A stretch of 64,000 nt of DNA from Herbaspirillum aquaticum (GCF_002213425.1 NZ_NJGV01000017.1:39130-103129), one strand, 5' to 3'. Counted from the stretch's first letter, positions 29,901 through 40,117 are shown. Notes: generated by a model not told the origin, from the letters alone. A program made the numbers and translations.

Positions 29901-31699
29901 AACTTCACATTGAGACGCGACAGCGTGCTTTTCAGGACTTCATTGTTGGGTTCCTTGAGGCTGACTTCGCGCCAGACCTTGCGGGCTTCGTCCTGCTTGC
30001 CATTTGTCCACAGGACTTCGCCCAGGTGCACGCCGATCTCCACATCCGGGCGCAGGCCATAGGCGCGGCGCATCTGGGTTTCGGCCTGTTCGGCACGGCC
30101 CAGGCGGAACAGCACCCAGCCCAGGCTGTCGGCGATGAAGGGATCTTCCGGCGCCAGGTCGGCTGCCTTCTGGATCAGTTCCAGCGCTTCCGGCAGGCGG
30201 ATGTTGCGATCGGCCAGCGAATAGCCCAGCGCGTTGTAGGCGTGCTGGTTGCCCGGCGCCAGCTGCATCACGCGGCGCAGCGATTTTTCCATCTCGTCGA
30301 ACTTGCCCAGCTTCTCCAGGACCATGGAATAGTCGTAGAGCAGGTCGGTATTGTTGGGGAAGCGCTGCAGGCCGCCCTTGAGCACGTCGGCCGCTTCCTG
30401 GTTGCGGTTGGCATCGCGCAGCAGGCCCGATTCGGCCAGCAGCAGTTGCAGCTGTTCGCCATCGTTGGTCGATTCGGCCTGGGCATCTTCCAGCGCCTTG
30501 CGCGCGCCTTCGACGTCATTCTTGCGGGCCAGCAATTGGGCGCGGCGCACCTGGATGTTCAGGTAGCCGTCGGTGCCGGGTTCAGCCTGGTCCAGGTAGC
30601 GCAGGGCCGAATCCAGGTCGCGGCGCTCTTCGGCGATGCGCGAGAGCAGCAGCAGGGCCTGGCTGGGATCGCGGTCTTCCTCGGGCTGGGCCGAGATCAC
30701 CTGCAGGTAGCGCTGCAGATAGTATTCGGCATCCTTCAGCTGGTCGGTCTGGGCCGAGAGCACGCCCAAGGCGAAGAGGGTGGTGGCGTCTTCGCCGTCT
30801 TCCTTCAGCAGGGTCTCGAACTGGGTGCGCGCCAGCTTGAAGTCTTTCTGCTCGACCAGGCTGCGGGCGTAGGCCACGCGCACCTCGCGCGCATCCGGAT
30901 ACTTGCGCAGGAAGTCGGTCACCAGCTTGGTCGCATCCTTGTTGTTGGAGGCGACCTGGGCAGCGGTGAGCACGGCCAGTTCCGAATCGGGCTTGATCTT
31001 CATGGCGGCAGCGGCTTCACGCTGCGCGGTGGCGCCGTCGCCCATGCCGAAGGCACCCTGGGCCAGGGCCAGGTGGGTTTCCATCAGGTTGCCGTAGGGC
31101 TTGCTGATGTTTTGCAGGATGGTATAGCTGGCCTGCTTGTCCTTGGCCCGCGCCAGCAGGCGCTGGATTTGCAGCAGCATCGGTCCGCGCGCCTGCGGTG
31201 CGGCATCGGCCAGGCGCTGGGTGAGCAGCGGTTCGATCTCGTCCACGCTGTCGGAGAGCATGATCAGGCCCAGGTAATTCTGCAGGGCTTCATCCGAGTG
31301 CGGCGCTAGTTCGGTCCACAGCCGTACCGCCACCAGCGCTTCGCCGGCCTGGCGCGCCGCCACGGCCATCTCGGCGGCCCGCTTGGCCAGGCGCGGATCA
31401 CGCGTCTGCTGCGCCGCGGCCAGCATGGTCACGTAGGCCGATTGCCATTGGCCGCGCTGGAAGGCGATCTCGGCTGTCAGCACTTTGTAAAGGATGTCCT
31501 CGCTCAACTCCATGGCCGGCAGCGCGTCTTCCTGCTGCTGGACCTTGGCCTTGGGCGCCTTCTTGCGATTGGCAGGCTTCGAGGAAGCCGTCTTCTGGTC
31601 AGTGGCCGCCTGGGTGTTCTCCTTGTCGCCGGGCTGCTGGAAGCTCGCGCAGGCAGTCAGCAGCAGGGAACTGGTGAGGAGGGCGATGGTTTTTTTCAA
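29897..31699 (-). CDS. TPR-repeat outer-membrane-type lipoprotein
   Basis: A 600-residue protein starting at TTG (31699), with AGGA seven bases upstream. The signal peptide ends in lipobox LTAC with Cys17. A Lys/Gln/Ala-rich linker (about 20-60) leads to many tetratricopeptide helices, for example ALFALGVLSAQTDQLKDAEYYLQRYL and NALGYSLADRNIRLPEALELIQKA, extending to the C-terminus. TPR lipoproteins in this position are conserved next to lolB, but their role is unproven; assembly of envelope complexes is a guess. It overlaps lolB by four bases and diverges from mutM. Confidence 0.9.
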   Translation of the reverse strand: MKKTIALLTSSLLLTACASFQQPGDKENTQAATDQKTASSKPANRKKAPKAKVQQQEDALPAMELSEDILYKVLTAEIAFQRGQWQSAYVTMLAAAQQTRDPRLAKRAAEMAVAARQAGEALVAVRLWTELAPHSDEALQNYLGLIMLSDSVDEIEPLLTQRLADAAPQARGPMLLQIQRLLARAKDKQASYTILQNISKPYGNLMETHLALAQGAFGMGDGATAQREAAAAMKIKPDSELAVLTAAQVASNNKDATKLVTDFLRKYPDAREVRVAYARSLVEQKDFKLARTQFETLLKEDGEDATTLFALGVLSAQTDQLKDAEYYLQRYLQVISAQPEEDRDPSQALLLLSRIAEERRDLDSALRYLDQAEPGTDGYLNIQVRRAQLLARKNDVEGARKALEDAQAESTNDGEQLQLLLAESGLLRDANRNQEAADVLKGGLQRFPNNTDLLYDYSMVLEKLGKFDEMEKSLRRVMQLAPGNQHAYNALGYSLADRNIRLPEALELIQKAADLAPEDPFIADSLGWVLFRLGRAEQAETQMRRAYGLRPDVEIGVHLGEVLWTNGKQDEARKVWREVSLKEPNNEVLKSTLSRLNVKL

Positions 31700-31919
31700 G
31701 ATGTCATCCTGACGATTCGAGAGAGTGTCGATTTTACGCGCAACAACCGTGGCGTTGCTGACCGCGCTGATAGTGCAGATAGCGCAGTGTAATCCATCTT
31801 TGACAAGCTTCTGTCCCGAGGTTGCACACGCGGCTTCAGGTCTTGATTTCGGCAAGTGCATTATCATATGCAGCTTCCCGCTAGCCCCGGCTAGCCCCGA
31901 TCTCCCCGAACGCCAGCCC

Positions 31920-32741
31920 ATGCCTGAATTACCAGAAGTTGAAGTCACCCGTCGCGGGGTCGCGCCCCATTTGGAAGGGCGCACCGTCAGCGGTGTCGTG
32001 CTGCGTCACACCGGCCTGCGCTGGCCTTTTCCGGAGGGATTGCATGCCCTGCTGGCCGGCCGCGTGATCCGCAGTACCGGGCGGCGCGGCAAGTACCTGC
32101 TGATCCATTTCGACCATGGCACGCTCATCGTGCACCTGGGCATGTCCGGCCACTTGCGCATCCTGCCGCCGGGCATCGCGCCGCAAAAGCACGACCACTT
32201 CGACCTCGAAGTCGGCGGGCAGGTCATGCGCATGACCGATCCGCGCCGCTTCGGTGCCATCCTGTGGCATGACCTGGCCGACGGTCACATCGAAGAACAC
32301 CTGCTGCTGCGCAGCCTGGGCGCCGAACCATTGGAAGACAAATTCAGCGCCCGCGAGCTGTTCAACCAGACGCGCGGCCGCAGCGCCCCCATCAAGCAGG
32401 TGCTGCTGGCGGGCGACATCGTGGTCGGGGTGGGCAACATCTATGCATCGGAAAGCCTGTTCAAGGCCCGCATCAATCCCAAGACCCCGGCCGGCAAGAT
32501 CAGCCTGGCGCGCTATGAGCGCCTGGCCGAAGCCATCCGCGAGACGCTGGCGGCGGCCATCGAGCAGGGCGGCAGCACGCTGCGCGACTTCATTGCGGTC
32601 AACGGGCAATCGGGTTACTTCCAGCAGAATTATTTCGTCTACAACCGCACCGGCGAGCCTTGCCGCATCTGCGCGGCACCGATCCGCCAGATCAAGCAGG
32701 GCCAGCGCTCCACCTTTTACTGCGTGAGCTGCCAGAAATGA
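31920..32741 (+). CDS. mutM: Formamidopyrimidine-DNA glycosylase
   Basis: A 273-residue bifunctional DNA glycosylase/AP lyase that removes 8-oxoguanine and FaPy lesions. After Met removal, Pro2 and Glu3 ([12 protein letters not shown]) are the catalytic residues. The helix-two-turn-helix contains [13 protein letters not shown], and the C-terminal zinc finger is [24 protein letters not shown]. The start at 31920 gives the exact family N-terminus. The gene overlaps mutY by four bases, uniting two parts of the GO repair system. Confidence 0.97.
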   Translation: MPELPEVEVTRRGVAPHLEGRTVSGVVLRHTGLRWPFPEGLHALLAGRVIRSTGRRGKYLLIHFDHGTLIVHLGMSGHLRILPPGIAPQKHDHFDLEVGGQVMRMTDPRRFGAILWHDLADGHIEEHLLLRSLGAEPLEDKFSARELFNQTRGRSAPIKQVLLAGDIVVGVGNIYASESLFKARINPKTPAGKISLARYERLAEAIRETLAAAIEQGGSTLRDFIAVNGQSGYFQQNYFVYNRTGEPCRICAAPIRQIKQGQRSTFYCVSCQK

Positions 32742-33880
32742 AGGGCATCGTCGAATCGCGCCGCAAGAAGGCGGCACCCGGTGAGGATGCGGGCACGCAG
32801 TATGAAGATCCCTCCTTTTCGGCGCAGGTCATCGCCTGGCAGAAGCAGCACGGCCGCCACAAGCTGCCCTGGCAGAACACGCGCGATGCCTATCGCGTGT
32901 GGCTCTCCGAGATCATGCTGCAGCAGACCCAGGTGGCGGCCGTGATTCCGTATTACCAGCGCTTCCTTGATCGCTGCCCGGACGTCTTCGCACTGGCCGC
33001 CGCGCCATCGGAAGATGTGATGGCGCTCTGGAGCGGCCTGGGCTACTACACCCGCGCGCGCAACCTGCACAAGTGCGCGCAGCGGGTGGTGGCCGAATAT
33101 GGTGGCCGCTTCCCGGACGATCCGGCGCTGCTGGCCGATCTGCCCGGCATCGGGCGTTCGACGGCGGCGGCCATCGCCGCCTTTTCCTATGGGCGCCGCG
33201 CGGCCATCCTGGATGGCAACGTCAAGCGCGTGTTTGCGCGGGTGTTCGGGGTGGATGGCTATCCCGGCGCCAAGCCTGTCGAAGACCAGCTCTGGCTGCG
33301 CGCCGTGGCCTTGCTGCCGGAACAGGATATCGAGTCCTACACCCAGGGCCTGATGGACCTGGGCGCAACGCTGTGCGTGCGCGGCAAGCCCGCCTGCACG
33401 CGCTGCCCCCTGGCCGGACGCTGCGTGGCGCTGGCCGAGGATCGCGTGGCTGAACTGCCGGTGAGCAAACCGAAGAAGGCCGTGCCGGAAAAGGAAACGG
33501 TGATGCTGGTCATCACCCAGGGCGAGGATGTGCTGCTGGAGCAGCGCCCCGACAGCGGCATCTGGGGCGGCCTGCTGTCGCTGCCGGAAATCGGCGTGGG
33601 TAATGCCGAACACTTCGACAGCGCCGTGCGCACCCTGGTGGCACCCTATGGCGAACTGGAGGGTTGCCTCAAGCTGCAGCCGTTCTCGCACGTGTTTACG
33701 CACTTCAAGCTGCATGTGGCGCCTTTCCAGGTGGCCCTCAAGAGCCGTACCCATCACATCGCCGAGCGCGGGCTGGTGTGGTATCCGGCGCGCAAGCTGG
33801 CCGATGCGCCGTTGCCGGCACCGGTCAAGAAATTGCTGTTGGGGGTGTTGCGGGCGGACGATCTGCTGGCCACCGCCTGA
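32738..33880 (+). CDS. mutY: Adenine DNA glycosylase
   Basis: A 380-residue enzyme excising adenine mispaired with 8-oxoguanine. The catalytic domain has the [21 protein letters not shown] motif with the catalytic Glu, the helix-hairpin-helix [18 protein letters not shown], and the conserved Asp in ILDGNVKRV. The Cys-x6-Cys-x2-Cys-x5-Cys cluster [17 protein letters not shown] binds 4Fe-4S. A C-terminal NUDIX-like domain (about 240-370) recognises 8-oxoG. Its ATG overlaps the mutM stop. A set of 22-bp-spaced repeats follows the stop codon. Confidence 0.97.
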   Translation: MKGIVESRRKKAAPGEDAGTQYEDPSFSAQVIAWQKQHGRHKLPWQNTRDAYRVWLSEIMLQQTQVAAVIPYYQRFLDRCPDVFALAAAPSEDVMALWSGLGYYTRARNLHKCAQRVVAEYGGRFPDDPALLADLPGIGRSTAAAIAAFSYGRRAAILDGNVKRVFARVFGVDGYPGAKPVEDQLWLRAVALLPEQDIESYTQGLMDLGATLCVRGKPACTRCPLAGRCVALAEDRVAELPVSKPKKAVPEKETVMLVITQGEDVLLEQRPDSGIWGGLLSLPEIGVGNAEHFDSAVRTLVAPYGELEGCLKLQPFSHVFTHFKLHVAPFQVALKSRTHHIAERGLVWYPARKLADAPLPAPVKKLLLGVLRADDLLATA

Positions 33881-33888
33881 ACAGTTCA

Positions 33889-33951
33889 CCTGACACTTCA
33901 GGTTGTTGCACCTGACACTTCAAGCCCGCGCTCCTGACACTTTCGGAGCGC
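33889..33951. repeat. Three CCTGACACTT repeats at exactly 22-bp spacing
   Basis: The 10-mer occurs at 33889, 33911 and 33933 in the gap between convergent mutY and rapZ. The first forms ACCTGA-cact-TCAGGT, and the third lies in a GCGCTCC/GGAGCGC hairpin (33928-33951). No U-run follows the hairpins. The regular spacing suggests a duplicated element of unknown role. Confidence 0.7.
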
Positions 33952-33958
33952 GCACCGG

Positions 33959-34822
33959 TCAGTTCAGCTGGCGATGCCTGCACACCACCTGTTCAGTGGC
34001 ACGGAAATGACTGGCCAGTTGTTCCGCCAGATAGACCGAACGGTGCTGCCCACCGGTGCAGCCGATGGCCACGGTGAGATAGCTGCGGTTGTCGTTCTTG
34101 AAGGAGGGCAGCCACTTTTCGACGAAGCCGCGGATGTCGTTGTACATGTCGGTTACTTCCGGATACGCCACCAGGAACTCGATCACCGGCGCATCGCGCC
34201 CGGTCAGCGGACGCAGCTCGGCGTCGTAATGCGGATTGGGCAGCATGCGGACATCGAACACCAGGTCGGCATCCAGCGGCAGCCCGTGCTTGAAGCCGAA
34301 GGATTCGATGAGCAGGGTCAGCGGCGAGCGCTGCAGGTCCACCAGGTCCTTGATCCAGCGCCGCAGCTTGTTGGAACTGAGTTGCGAGGTATCCATGACC
34401 AGCGCGATGTCCTGCAGGTCGCCCAGCATTTCCTTTTCCAGCGCGATGCACTCGGTCAGGGTCAGGCGGTCATTCGGATTGCGGCCCGGCAGCAGGCGGT
34501 GCGACAGCGGATGACTGCGGCGCGTCTCGGAGAAGCGGGTGATGAGGGTCTCGTCGGAGGCGGTCAGGAAGAACACCTTGACGTCGTGCCCGTCATCGCG
34601 CAACTGCTCGATGTCGGTGCGCAGCGTGGCCAGTGAATCGGCACTGCGCGCATCGGTGGCCACGGCCAGCATGCTGGCGCCTTCCTTGATGCGGGTCTGC
34701 ACCAGGTCGCACAGCAGGGAGGGCGGGAGATTGTCGACGCAGAAATAGCCGGCGTCTTCCAGCACGTGAAGTGCTACCGATTTGCCGGAGCCGGAAATGC
34801 CGGTGATCAGAACGATTCGCAT
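33959..34822 (-). CDS. rapZ: RNase adapter protein RapZ
   Basis: A 287-residue nucleotide-binding protein. The Walker A motif GISGSGKS lies at residues 8-15, and the C-terminal domain holds the conserved [17 protein letters not shown] that binds glucosamine 6-phosphate or RNA in the E. coli protein. In enterobacteria it directs the GlmZ sRNA to RNase E; betaproteobacteria lack that sRNA, so its local target is uncertain. The ATG at 34822 was chosen over longer alternatives. It follows hprK in the conserved ptsN-hprK-rapZ order. Confidence 0.94.
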   Translation of the reverse strand: MRIVLITGISGSGKSVALHVLEDAGYFCVDNLPPSLLCDLVQTRIKEGASMLAVATDARSADSLATLRTDIEQLRDDGHDVKVFFLTASDETLITRFSETRRSHPLSHRLLPGRNPNDRLTLTECIALEKEMLGDLQDIALVMDTSQLSSNKLRRWIKDLVDLQRSPLTLLIESFGFKHGLPLDADLVFDVRMLPNPHYDAELRPLTGRDAPVIEFLVAYPEVTDMYNDIRGFVEKWLPSFKNDNRSYLTVAIGCTGGQHRSVYLAEQLASHFRATEQVVCRHRQLN

Positions 34823-34938
34823 GGCGGAATCATAACGCATCGCCCGCGCCTGCGTGGCGGCACGGGTAGGCCAATCTGCCACCGAAAGTTTTCCCGTTGA
34901 GCGGGAAAGCCGCGCCCGGCTTATCCAGCTTATCCGGC

Positions 34939-35877
34939 TTATTCGCCGTTCATGGCGCGCCGCTGGCGTTCGATGAATTCCTTGAGGGTATCGATGCCGC
35001 GCAGTTGCAGGATGGTGTTGCGTACGGCCGCTTCCAGCAGCACCGCGATGTTGCGGCCTGCCGCAACGGGAATGACCACCTTGCGGATCGGCAGGCCCAG
35101 CACTTCTTCGTATTGCGCATCCAGCGGCAGGCGTTCGTAGTTTTCTTCCAGCGTACTGCGGCGGACCAGGTGGACGATGAGCTTCAGGCGCATCTTGCGG
35201 CGTACCGCGGTCTCGCCAAAGATGGCCTTGATGTCCAACAGGCCCAGGCCGCGCACTTCCAGCAGGTTGGCCAGGAGCGGCGGGCAGCGGCCCTCGATCA
35301 TGTTGGGCGCGATGCGCGCGAACTCCACCGCATCATCGGCCACCAGGCCGTGGCTGCGCGAGATCAGTTCCAGCCCCAGTTCGCTCTTGCCCAGGCCGGA
35401 TTCACCGGTGATCAACACGCCCACGCCCAGCACGTCCATGAACACGCCATGCATGGTGATCTGCTGGGCCAGCTTCTTGGACAGGTACACGCGCAGGTAG
35501 TCGATCACCTGCGCGGCCGGCAGCGGCGTGGAAAACAGCGGGATGTTCTTTTCATCGCACACCGCCAGGATATCGGGCGGGGTCGACAGGCCCTGCGCGA
35601 TGATGAAGGCAGGCGGCTCACCGGCCACCAGTTCAGCGGTCTGGTAGGCGCGCGAGGTGTTGGAGAGGCGGTTGTAGTACTCGATTTCCTGGTGGCCGAA
35701 GACCTGCAGGCGGCCGGGGTGGATCAGGTTGAGGTGGCCGACCTGGTCGGAGGCCGAGACGGCATCGCCAGAGATCAGGCGTTCGCCACCCGGGAAGCCG
35801 GCGAACCAGCCCAGTTGCAGGGATTCACGGTTTTCTTCGTACAGCTGCTGAATCGACAACGCGGAATAATTGGGCAT
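34939..35877 (-). CDS. hprK: HPr kinase/phosphorylase
   Basis: A 312-residue bifunctional enzyme that phosphorylates and dephosphorylates Ser of HPr. The Walker A motif is GESGLGKSE (about residues 155-163), followed by the acidic DDAVEF and the family signature [10 protein letters not shown]. An N-terminal domain of about 130 residues precedes it. It lies between ptsN and rapZ on one strand. In proteobacteria this module links carbon and nitrogen status to the incomplete PTS. The ptsH and ptsI partners are outside the window. Confidence 0.96.
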   Translation of the reverse strand: MPNYSALSIQQLYEENRESLQLGWFAGFPGGERLISGDAVSASDQVGHLNLIHPGRLQVFGHQEIEYYNRLSNTSRAYQTAELVAGEPPAFIIAQGLSTPPDILAVCDEKNIPLFSTPLPAAQVIDYLRVYLSKKLAQQITMHGVFMDVLGVGVLITGESGLGKSELGLELISRSHGLVADDAVEFARIAPNMIEGRCPPLLANLLEVRGLGLLDIKAIFGETAVRRKMRLKLIVHLVRRSTLEENYERLPLDAQYEEVLGLPIRKVVIPVAAGRNIAVLLEAAVRNTILQLRGIDTLKEFIERQRRAMNGE

Positions 35878-35949
35878 GGAGATCCGGATCTGCTCACAGG
35901 ATTAGGTGCGGCCTTGCCGCCGGCTTGGTGCAGCCTGGTTGTGCCGGCC

Positions 35950-36423
35950 TCAGCCGGTTTTTTCCATCGAGGTCTGCCAGGTCACGATGCGCGCATGCAC
36001 CACGGCAGGGTCGGGCTCGACGGTCAGTTCATTGCGGAAGGCATCATCGGAAAACATCTCGGCGATTTCCGAGAGGATTTCCAGGTGCTGCTGCGTCACA
36101 TTGTCGGGAATGAGCAGGAACACCAGCAGCTTGACCGGCTGGCCGTCAGGCGACTCGAAAGGAATCGGTGCGGCCAGGCGCATGAACAGCGCCAGCGGCG
36201 CCTTCAGGCCCTTGATGCGGCCGTGCGGCACGGCCACGCCATGCCCCAGTCCGGTCGAACCCAGGCGCTCTCGTGCGAACAGGTTTTCGGAAACGGTGGA
36301 GCGCGCGATGCCGCTGTTGTTTTCGAAGGTCAGGCCGGCTTGTTCGAAAGCTCTTTTTTTGCTGGACACTTCCAGATCCAGAACCACGTTTTCTGGAGAC
36401 AGGATTTTTGCGAGATTAGTCAT
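35950..36423 (-). CDS. ptsN: Nitrogen-regulatory PTS IIA protein (EIIA-Ntr)
   Basis: A 157-residue phosphocarrier with the active-site His in GLGHGVAVPHGRIKGL. It begins with NLAKILSPENVVLDLEVSSKK, typical of PtsN. The ATG at 36423 is preferred to an upstream TTG at 36432; neither has a clear Shine-Dalgarno. It regulates potassium transport and other targets in relatives. In most betaproteobacteria rpoN and hpf precede ptsN, but here a gap of about 300 bases and then pagP lie upstream, so the operon starts at ptsN or the genes were separated. Confidence 0.93.
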   Translation of the reverse strand: MTNLAKILSPENVVLDLEVSSKKRAFEQAGLTFENNSGIARSTVSENLFARERLGSTGLGHGVAVPHGRIKGLKAPLALFMRLAAPIPFESPDGQPVKLLVFLLIPDNVTQQHLEILSEIAEMFSDDAFRNELTVEPDPAVVHARIVTWQTSMEKTG

Positions 36424-36721
36424 GACGCTCAAGGAATTGCTACGGACTGAAGCTTTGAGCAGGATTATAGGCTTCTTTGCCGATGCCGGAATGCTTTGAA
36501 AGCGCTGAACAGGAGGGGATTTCGGGCAGAAAACCCCGAATTGTCGCGAGTTGTTGCCTTCAAGCAGATGATCTTTGGCAACATCTTGCCTGAAGGGGCA
36601 GGATACGGTGATGGTTGGCGACGATGTGCAGATCGGCGGCCTGGCTCATCGGTCATCGGACCACGTGGCGCGCGATGATGGATGAGCCGGCGCGCAGGCG
36701 AGCCGCCACGCCGCTGGCGTC
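36424..36721. other. 298-base intergenic region between pagP and ptsN
   Basis: No convincing gene. I looked for remnants of hpf or rpoN in the minus-strand frames and saw none. The ptsN promoter must lie here. Confidence 0.4.
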
Positions 36722-37336
36722 TTACATCTCGATGCGGCCGAAGATCAGCAGCACGTCGCCATTGTTCTTGTTGGCCGACAGGCGCGGCACGTAGGCGAAC
36801 ATGATCTTGGCCTTCTGCGTGCCGATCGAGGCCAGCGGCAGCGGCACCGGGAAGGGCACGCTGTGGAAGTAATCCTGGCGGCTCATGAGCATGGCGGTAC
36901 CGCCCAGGCCCAGTTCCAGCCCGGTATGGGCGATCGGGAACACCCATTCATAAGCGTAGCCGGCCATGTACTGCGGATGGCGGTGCGAATCCTTGATGAC
37001 GAAGCCGTACAGGGATTCATCATTGCCCTGTTCATTGCGCAAGGTCTTGCCATAGCCCAGGCCCCAGGCGTGTTCGTTGAGCTCGTTGAGCTTTTCGCGG
37101 GTATAGGTACTGCGGCCATGATGCGCCACCCCTGACAAATAGAGAGCACCATCGCCCTGGTTCCAGATGTTGGCCGCGTGGTCGCGGGTCTGCTGCCAAA
37201 GGCTGTACTGGTTGTCCTCGGCATGGGCGGCCGGCGCGATGGCCAGGGTGGCGGCTGCCGCCAGTGCCGCATTGCGCAGCATTGGGGCAAAAGTGAAGGA
37301 GTCGGCCTGGCGCCGGGGCTGGGAGGTGGTTTTCAT
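36722..37336 (-). CDS. pagP: Lipid A palmitoyltransferase PagP
   Basis: A 204-residue outer-membrane beta-barrel enzyme that adds palmitate to lipid A. The stretch WGLGYGKTL, the KDSHRH active-site Asp-Ser pair, GYAYEWVFPIAHTGLELGLG and the barrel end FPVPLPLASIG match the PagP family. The candidate catalytic His is in GVAHHGRSTYTREKLNELNEHAWG. The signal sequence ends at AHAED; a start at Met19 (37282) would give a more normal signal peptide. PhoPQ controls pagP in enterobacteria, but no PhoP box was recognised here. It stands alone on the minus strand. Confidence 0.9.
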   Translation of the reverse strand: MKTTSQPRRQADSFTFAPMLRNAALAAAATLAIAPAAHAEDNQYSLWQQTRDHAANIWNQGDGALYLSGVAHHGRSTYTREKLNELNEHAWGLGYGKTLRNEQGNDESLYGFVIKDSHRHPQYMAGYAYEWVFPIAHTGLELGLGGTAMLMSRQDYFHSVPFPVPLPLASIGTQKAKIMFAYVPRLSANKNNGDVLLIFGRIEM

Positions 37337-37621
37337 GGTGGTGATGAACGGAAATGCAAAAAACGCGACAACGGGGAAGCGGTGAGAACAGGGGTTGAAG
37401 CGGCCGGAGGCCAGAAAGGCGAGACGCCCGCAAGCTCATCTGCAAGGGATGGACCGGGACGAAGGTAAAAAAATCCCGTGATGAGGGTATTGCTCAAAAA
37501 CAAGATGTTACCAAATCACAATCGCGATCACTACCCACCCGGGGCGACAAGCTGACCGCTTGCAAGACCTGGTAACAATTTGTTGACAGGCCGCGGCAGG
37601 GCGCTGCGGCGGAGGGAGGTC

Positions 37622-38497
37622 TTACTGGCGCGCGTTGCGCAATTGCGAAGGCGGCTTGGCGCTGGAGAAATTGCTGCGCCAGGGGTTGATGTCCAGCCCG
37701 CCGCGCCGGGTGTAGCGGGCATAGACCGCCAGCTTCTGTGGTTTGCAGTGGCGCAGGATGTCGGTGAAGATGCGTTCCACGCATTGCTCGTGGAATTCAT
37801 TGTGTTCACGGAAGCCGATGATGTACTTCAGCAGCCGCTCCTGGTCGATGGGCGCGCCCACGTACTGGATCTGCACGCTGCCCCAATCGGGCTGGCTGGT
37901 CACCGGGCAGTTGGACTTGAGCAGGTGTGACACCAGCGTCTCTTCCACCGTGGCTTCCTCCGTATTGGCGCGCAGCAGGCTGCCATCGGGATGGGCGCCC
38001 GTAGCGGCCGGTTCGATTTCCACATCGAGGCGGTCCAGCAGCAGGCCCGAAAGTTCGCCGAACTGCAACTGGCCGAACTGCGACGATTCGGTCAGCGTCA
38101 CCTGCACGTTGGCGCCAGCGGCGGCCGAAAGATCAGCGCGCATCTTCGTGATCAGCTCGTCGGCGCTTTCCAGGCGTTCCTGGTTGAAGGAGTTCAGGTA
38201 CAGCTTGAAGGACTTCGACTCGATGATGTTGGGCGAATCGGCCGGCACCATGAAGGTGGCAATGGCGATCTGGGGTTTGCCGCGCAGGTTCAGCCAGGAG
38301 ATCTCATAGGCGGTCCAGAAGTCGGCGCCGAAGAAGGGCAGGGTGCCGCTGATCTGCAATTCGGCGCGCTTGGGCGCGCGCGCAATCGGGAACAGCAGGC
38401 TGGGATCGTAATGGGTCGGATATTCCGAGCTCTTGCCCAGGGGCGAGCTTTCCGGGGTGTGGCCGATGGTGGATGCGGACGGGGTGGTGTGGTCCAT
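37622..38497 (-). CDS. queF: NADPH-dependent 7-cyano-7-deazaguanine reductase (bimodular QueF)
   Basis: A 291-residue enzyme reducing preQ0 to preQ1 for queuosine in tRNA. The length fits the bimodular E. coli-type Que[12 protein letters not shown] is the QueF motif, and the catalytic Cys lies in [15 protein letters not shown]. An AGGAG Shine-Dalgarno precedes the ATG at 38497. It lies downstream of ilvA on the same strand, separated by a strong hairpin. No preQ1 riboswitch was recognised upstream. Confidence 0.96.
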   Translation of the reverse strand: MDHTTPSASTIGHTPESSPLGKSSEYPTHYDPSLLFPIARAPKRAELQISGTLPFFGADFWTAYEISWLNLRGKPQIAIATFMVPADSPNIIESKSFKLYLNSFNQERLESADELITKMRADLSAAAGANVQVTLTESSQFGQLQFGELSGLLLDRLDVEIEPAATGAHPDGSLLRANTEEATVEETLVSHLLKSNCPVTSQPDWGSVQIQYVGAPIDQERLLKYIIGFREHNEFHEQCVERIFTDILRHCKPQKLAVYARYTRRGGLDINPWRSNFSSAKPPSQLRNARQ

Positions 38498-38541
38498 GTG
38501 AATACTCCTGCGGTGCTGCGGGTGACGTTCTGTGTTGTTGC

Positions 38542-38571
38542 CGCCGCGCGCCGGTGAGATGGCGCGCGGCG
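38542..38571. repeat. Perfect 11-bp hairpin between ilvA and queF
   Basis: CGCCGCGCGCC pairs exactly with GGCGCGCGGCG around an 8-base loop. It lies 10 bases beyond the ilvA stop and upstream of queF on the minus strand. There is no T-run, so termination is uncertain. Confidence 0.65.
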
Positions 38572-38581
38572 TCGGCGTTGA

Positions 38582-40117
38582 TCAGCCGAGGAAGAGCTTG
38601 TACAGCGGGTTCCTGGTTTCGTCCCAGTGGCGATAGCCCAGCTGGGCCAGGAAGGCGCGGAATTCCTTCATTTCCTTCTTCGGCACTTGCAGGCCGATCA
38701 GGATGCGGCCGACATCGCCGCCCTGGTTGCGGTAGTGGAACAGGCTGATGTTCCAGCCGGGGTTCATGCTGGAGAGGAACTTCATCAGCGCGCCCGGACG
38801 CTCCGGGAATTCGAAGCGATAGAGCAACTCATCGCCCGCCAGTTCACTCTTGCCGCCCACCAGGTGACGGATGTGGACCTTGGCCAGTTCATCATGGGTC
38901 AGGTCCAGCACGCCAAAGCCTGCCTTCTCGAAATTGCGCGCGATCTTGCCCGCTTCATCCGCCGCCGACACCTGGATACCGACGAACACATGCGCCGCCT
39001 TGGCATCGCTGATGCGGTAGTTGAATTCGGTGACGTTGCGCGGGCCGACGGTTTCGCAGAAGCGGCGGAAGCTGCCGCGTTCTTCCGGAATGGTGACGGC
39101 GAAGACCGCTTCACGCGCCTCGCCGTTGTCGGCCATTTCGGCCACGAAGCGCAGGCGGTCGAAGTTCATGTTGGCGCCGCAGGCGATGGTGATCAGGGAC
39201 TCGCCCTTGATCGGCTTCTTGCTGGCGCGGGCACGCTCCACGTAAGCCTTGGCACCGGCCACGGCCAGCGCACCGGCGGGTTCGACGATGCTGCGGGTGT
39301 CCTGGAAGATGTCCTTGATGGCGGTGCAGACGGCATCGGTGTCGACGATGATGACTTCGTCCACCAGTTCTTTGGCGATGCGGAAGGTTTCTTCACCTAC
39401 CAGCTTGACCGCCGTGCCGTCCGAGAACAGGCCCACGTCCGGCAGGGCCACGCGGCGGCCGGCTTTGAGGCTGCGCGCCATGGCGTCGGAGTCGGTGGTC
39501 TGTACGCCGATGATCTTGATGTCCGGGCGCACTGCCTTGACGTAGGAGGCCACGCCCGCGATCAGCCCGCCACCGCCGATGGCCACGAAGATGGCGTGGA
39601 TCGGGTCCGGATGCTGGCGCAGGATTTCCATGCCCACCGTGCCCTGGCCGGCGATCACGTAGGGATCGTCGAAGGGGTGGACGAAGGTCAGCTTCTGCTT
39701 CTTTTCCAGCGTCAAGGCGTGTTCGTAGGCATCGGTGAAGGAGTCGCCGAAGAGCACCACTTCGCCGCCGCGCGCCTTGACGGCATCGATCTTTACCTGC
39801 GGGGTGGTGGTGGGCATGACGATCACGGCGCGGCAGCCCAGGCGTGCTGCGGAGAGCGCCACGCCCTGGGCGTGGTTGCCGGCGGAGGCGCAGATGACGC
39901 CGCGCTTCAGTTGCGCCGGCGTCAGGTGGGCCATCTTGTTGTAGGCGCCGCGCAGCTTGAAGCTGAACACGCTCTGCATGTCTTCACGCTTGAAGTAAAT
40001 TCGATTATCAATCCTTTGCGACAGCGTATTCGCCAGTTCCAGCGGGGTTTCTTGGGCGACGTCGTAGACGCGGGCGGTCAGGATCTTTTTCAGATAATCG
40101 TTACTCATGTTGGTCAT
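38582..40117 (-). CDS. ilvA: Threonine ammonia-lyase, biosynthetic
   Basis: A 511-residue PLP enzyme that converts threonine to 2-oxobutyrate, the first step to isoleucine. The PLP lysine is in FKREDMQSVFSFKLRGAYNK, the serine/glycine phosphate loop in AIGGGGLIAGVASY. Two C-terminal ACT-like regulatory domains (about 340-510) fit the biosynthetic, isoleucine-inhibited form. ATG at 40117 or 40108 are both possible; no strong Shine-Dalgarno decides. A TATAAT box upstream is noted separately. Confidence 0.95.
   Translation of the reverse strand: MTNMSNDYLKKILTARVYDVAQETPLELANTLSQRIDNRIYFKREDMQSVFSFKLRGAYNKMAHLTPAQLKRGVICASAGNHAQGVALSAARLGCRAVIVMPTTTPQVKIDAVKARGGEVVLFGDSFTDAYEHALTLEKKQKLTFVHPFDDPYVIAGQGTVGMEILRQHPDPIHAIFVAIGGGGLIAGVASYVKAVRPDIKIIGVQTTDSDAMARSLKAGRRVALPDVGLFSDGTAVKLVGEETFRIAKELVDEVIIVDTDAVCTAIKDIFQDTRSIVEPAGALAVAGAKAYVERARASKKPIKGESLITIACGANMNFDRLRFVAEMADNGEAREAVFAVTIPEERGSFRRFCETVGPRNVTEFNYRISDAKAAHVFVGIQVSAADEAGKIARNFEKAGFGVLDLTHDELAKVHIRHLVGGKSELAGDELLYRFEFPERPGALMKFLSSMNPGWNISLFHYRNQGGDVGRILIGLQVPKKEMKEFRAFLAQLGYRHWDETRNPLYKLFLG

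Noticed and set aside
36424..36721. Degraded hpf or rpoN remnant upstream of ptsN
   Set aside because: Translation of minus-strand frames shows none of the HPF or sigma-54 motifs.
37337..37621. PhoP box or other regulator site upstream of pagP
   Set aside because: Only weak partial matches such as GTAACAA; no direct repeat with the right spacing.
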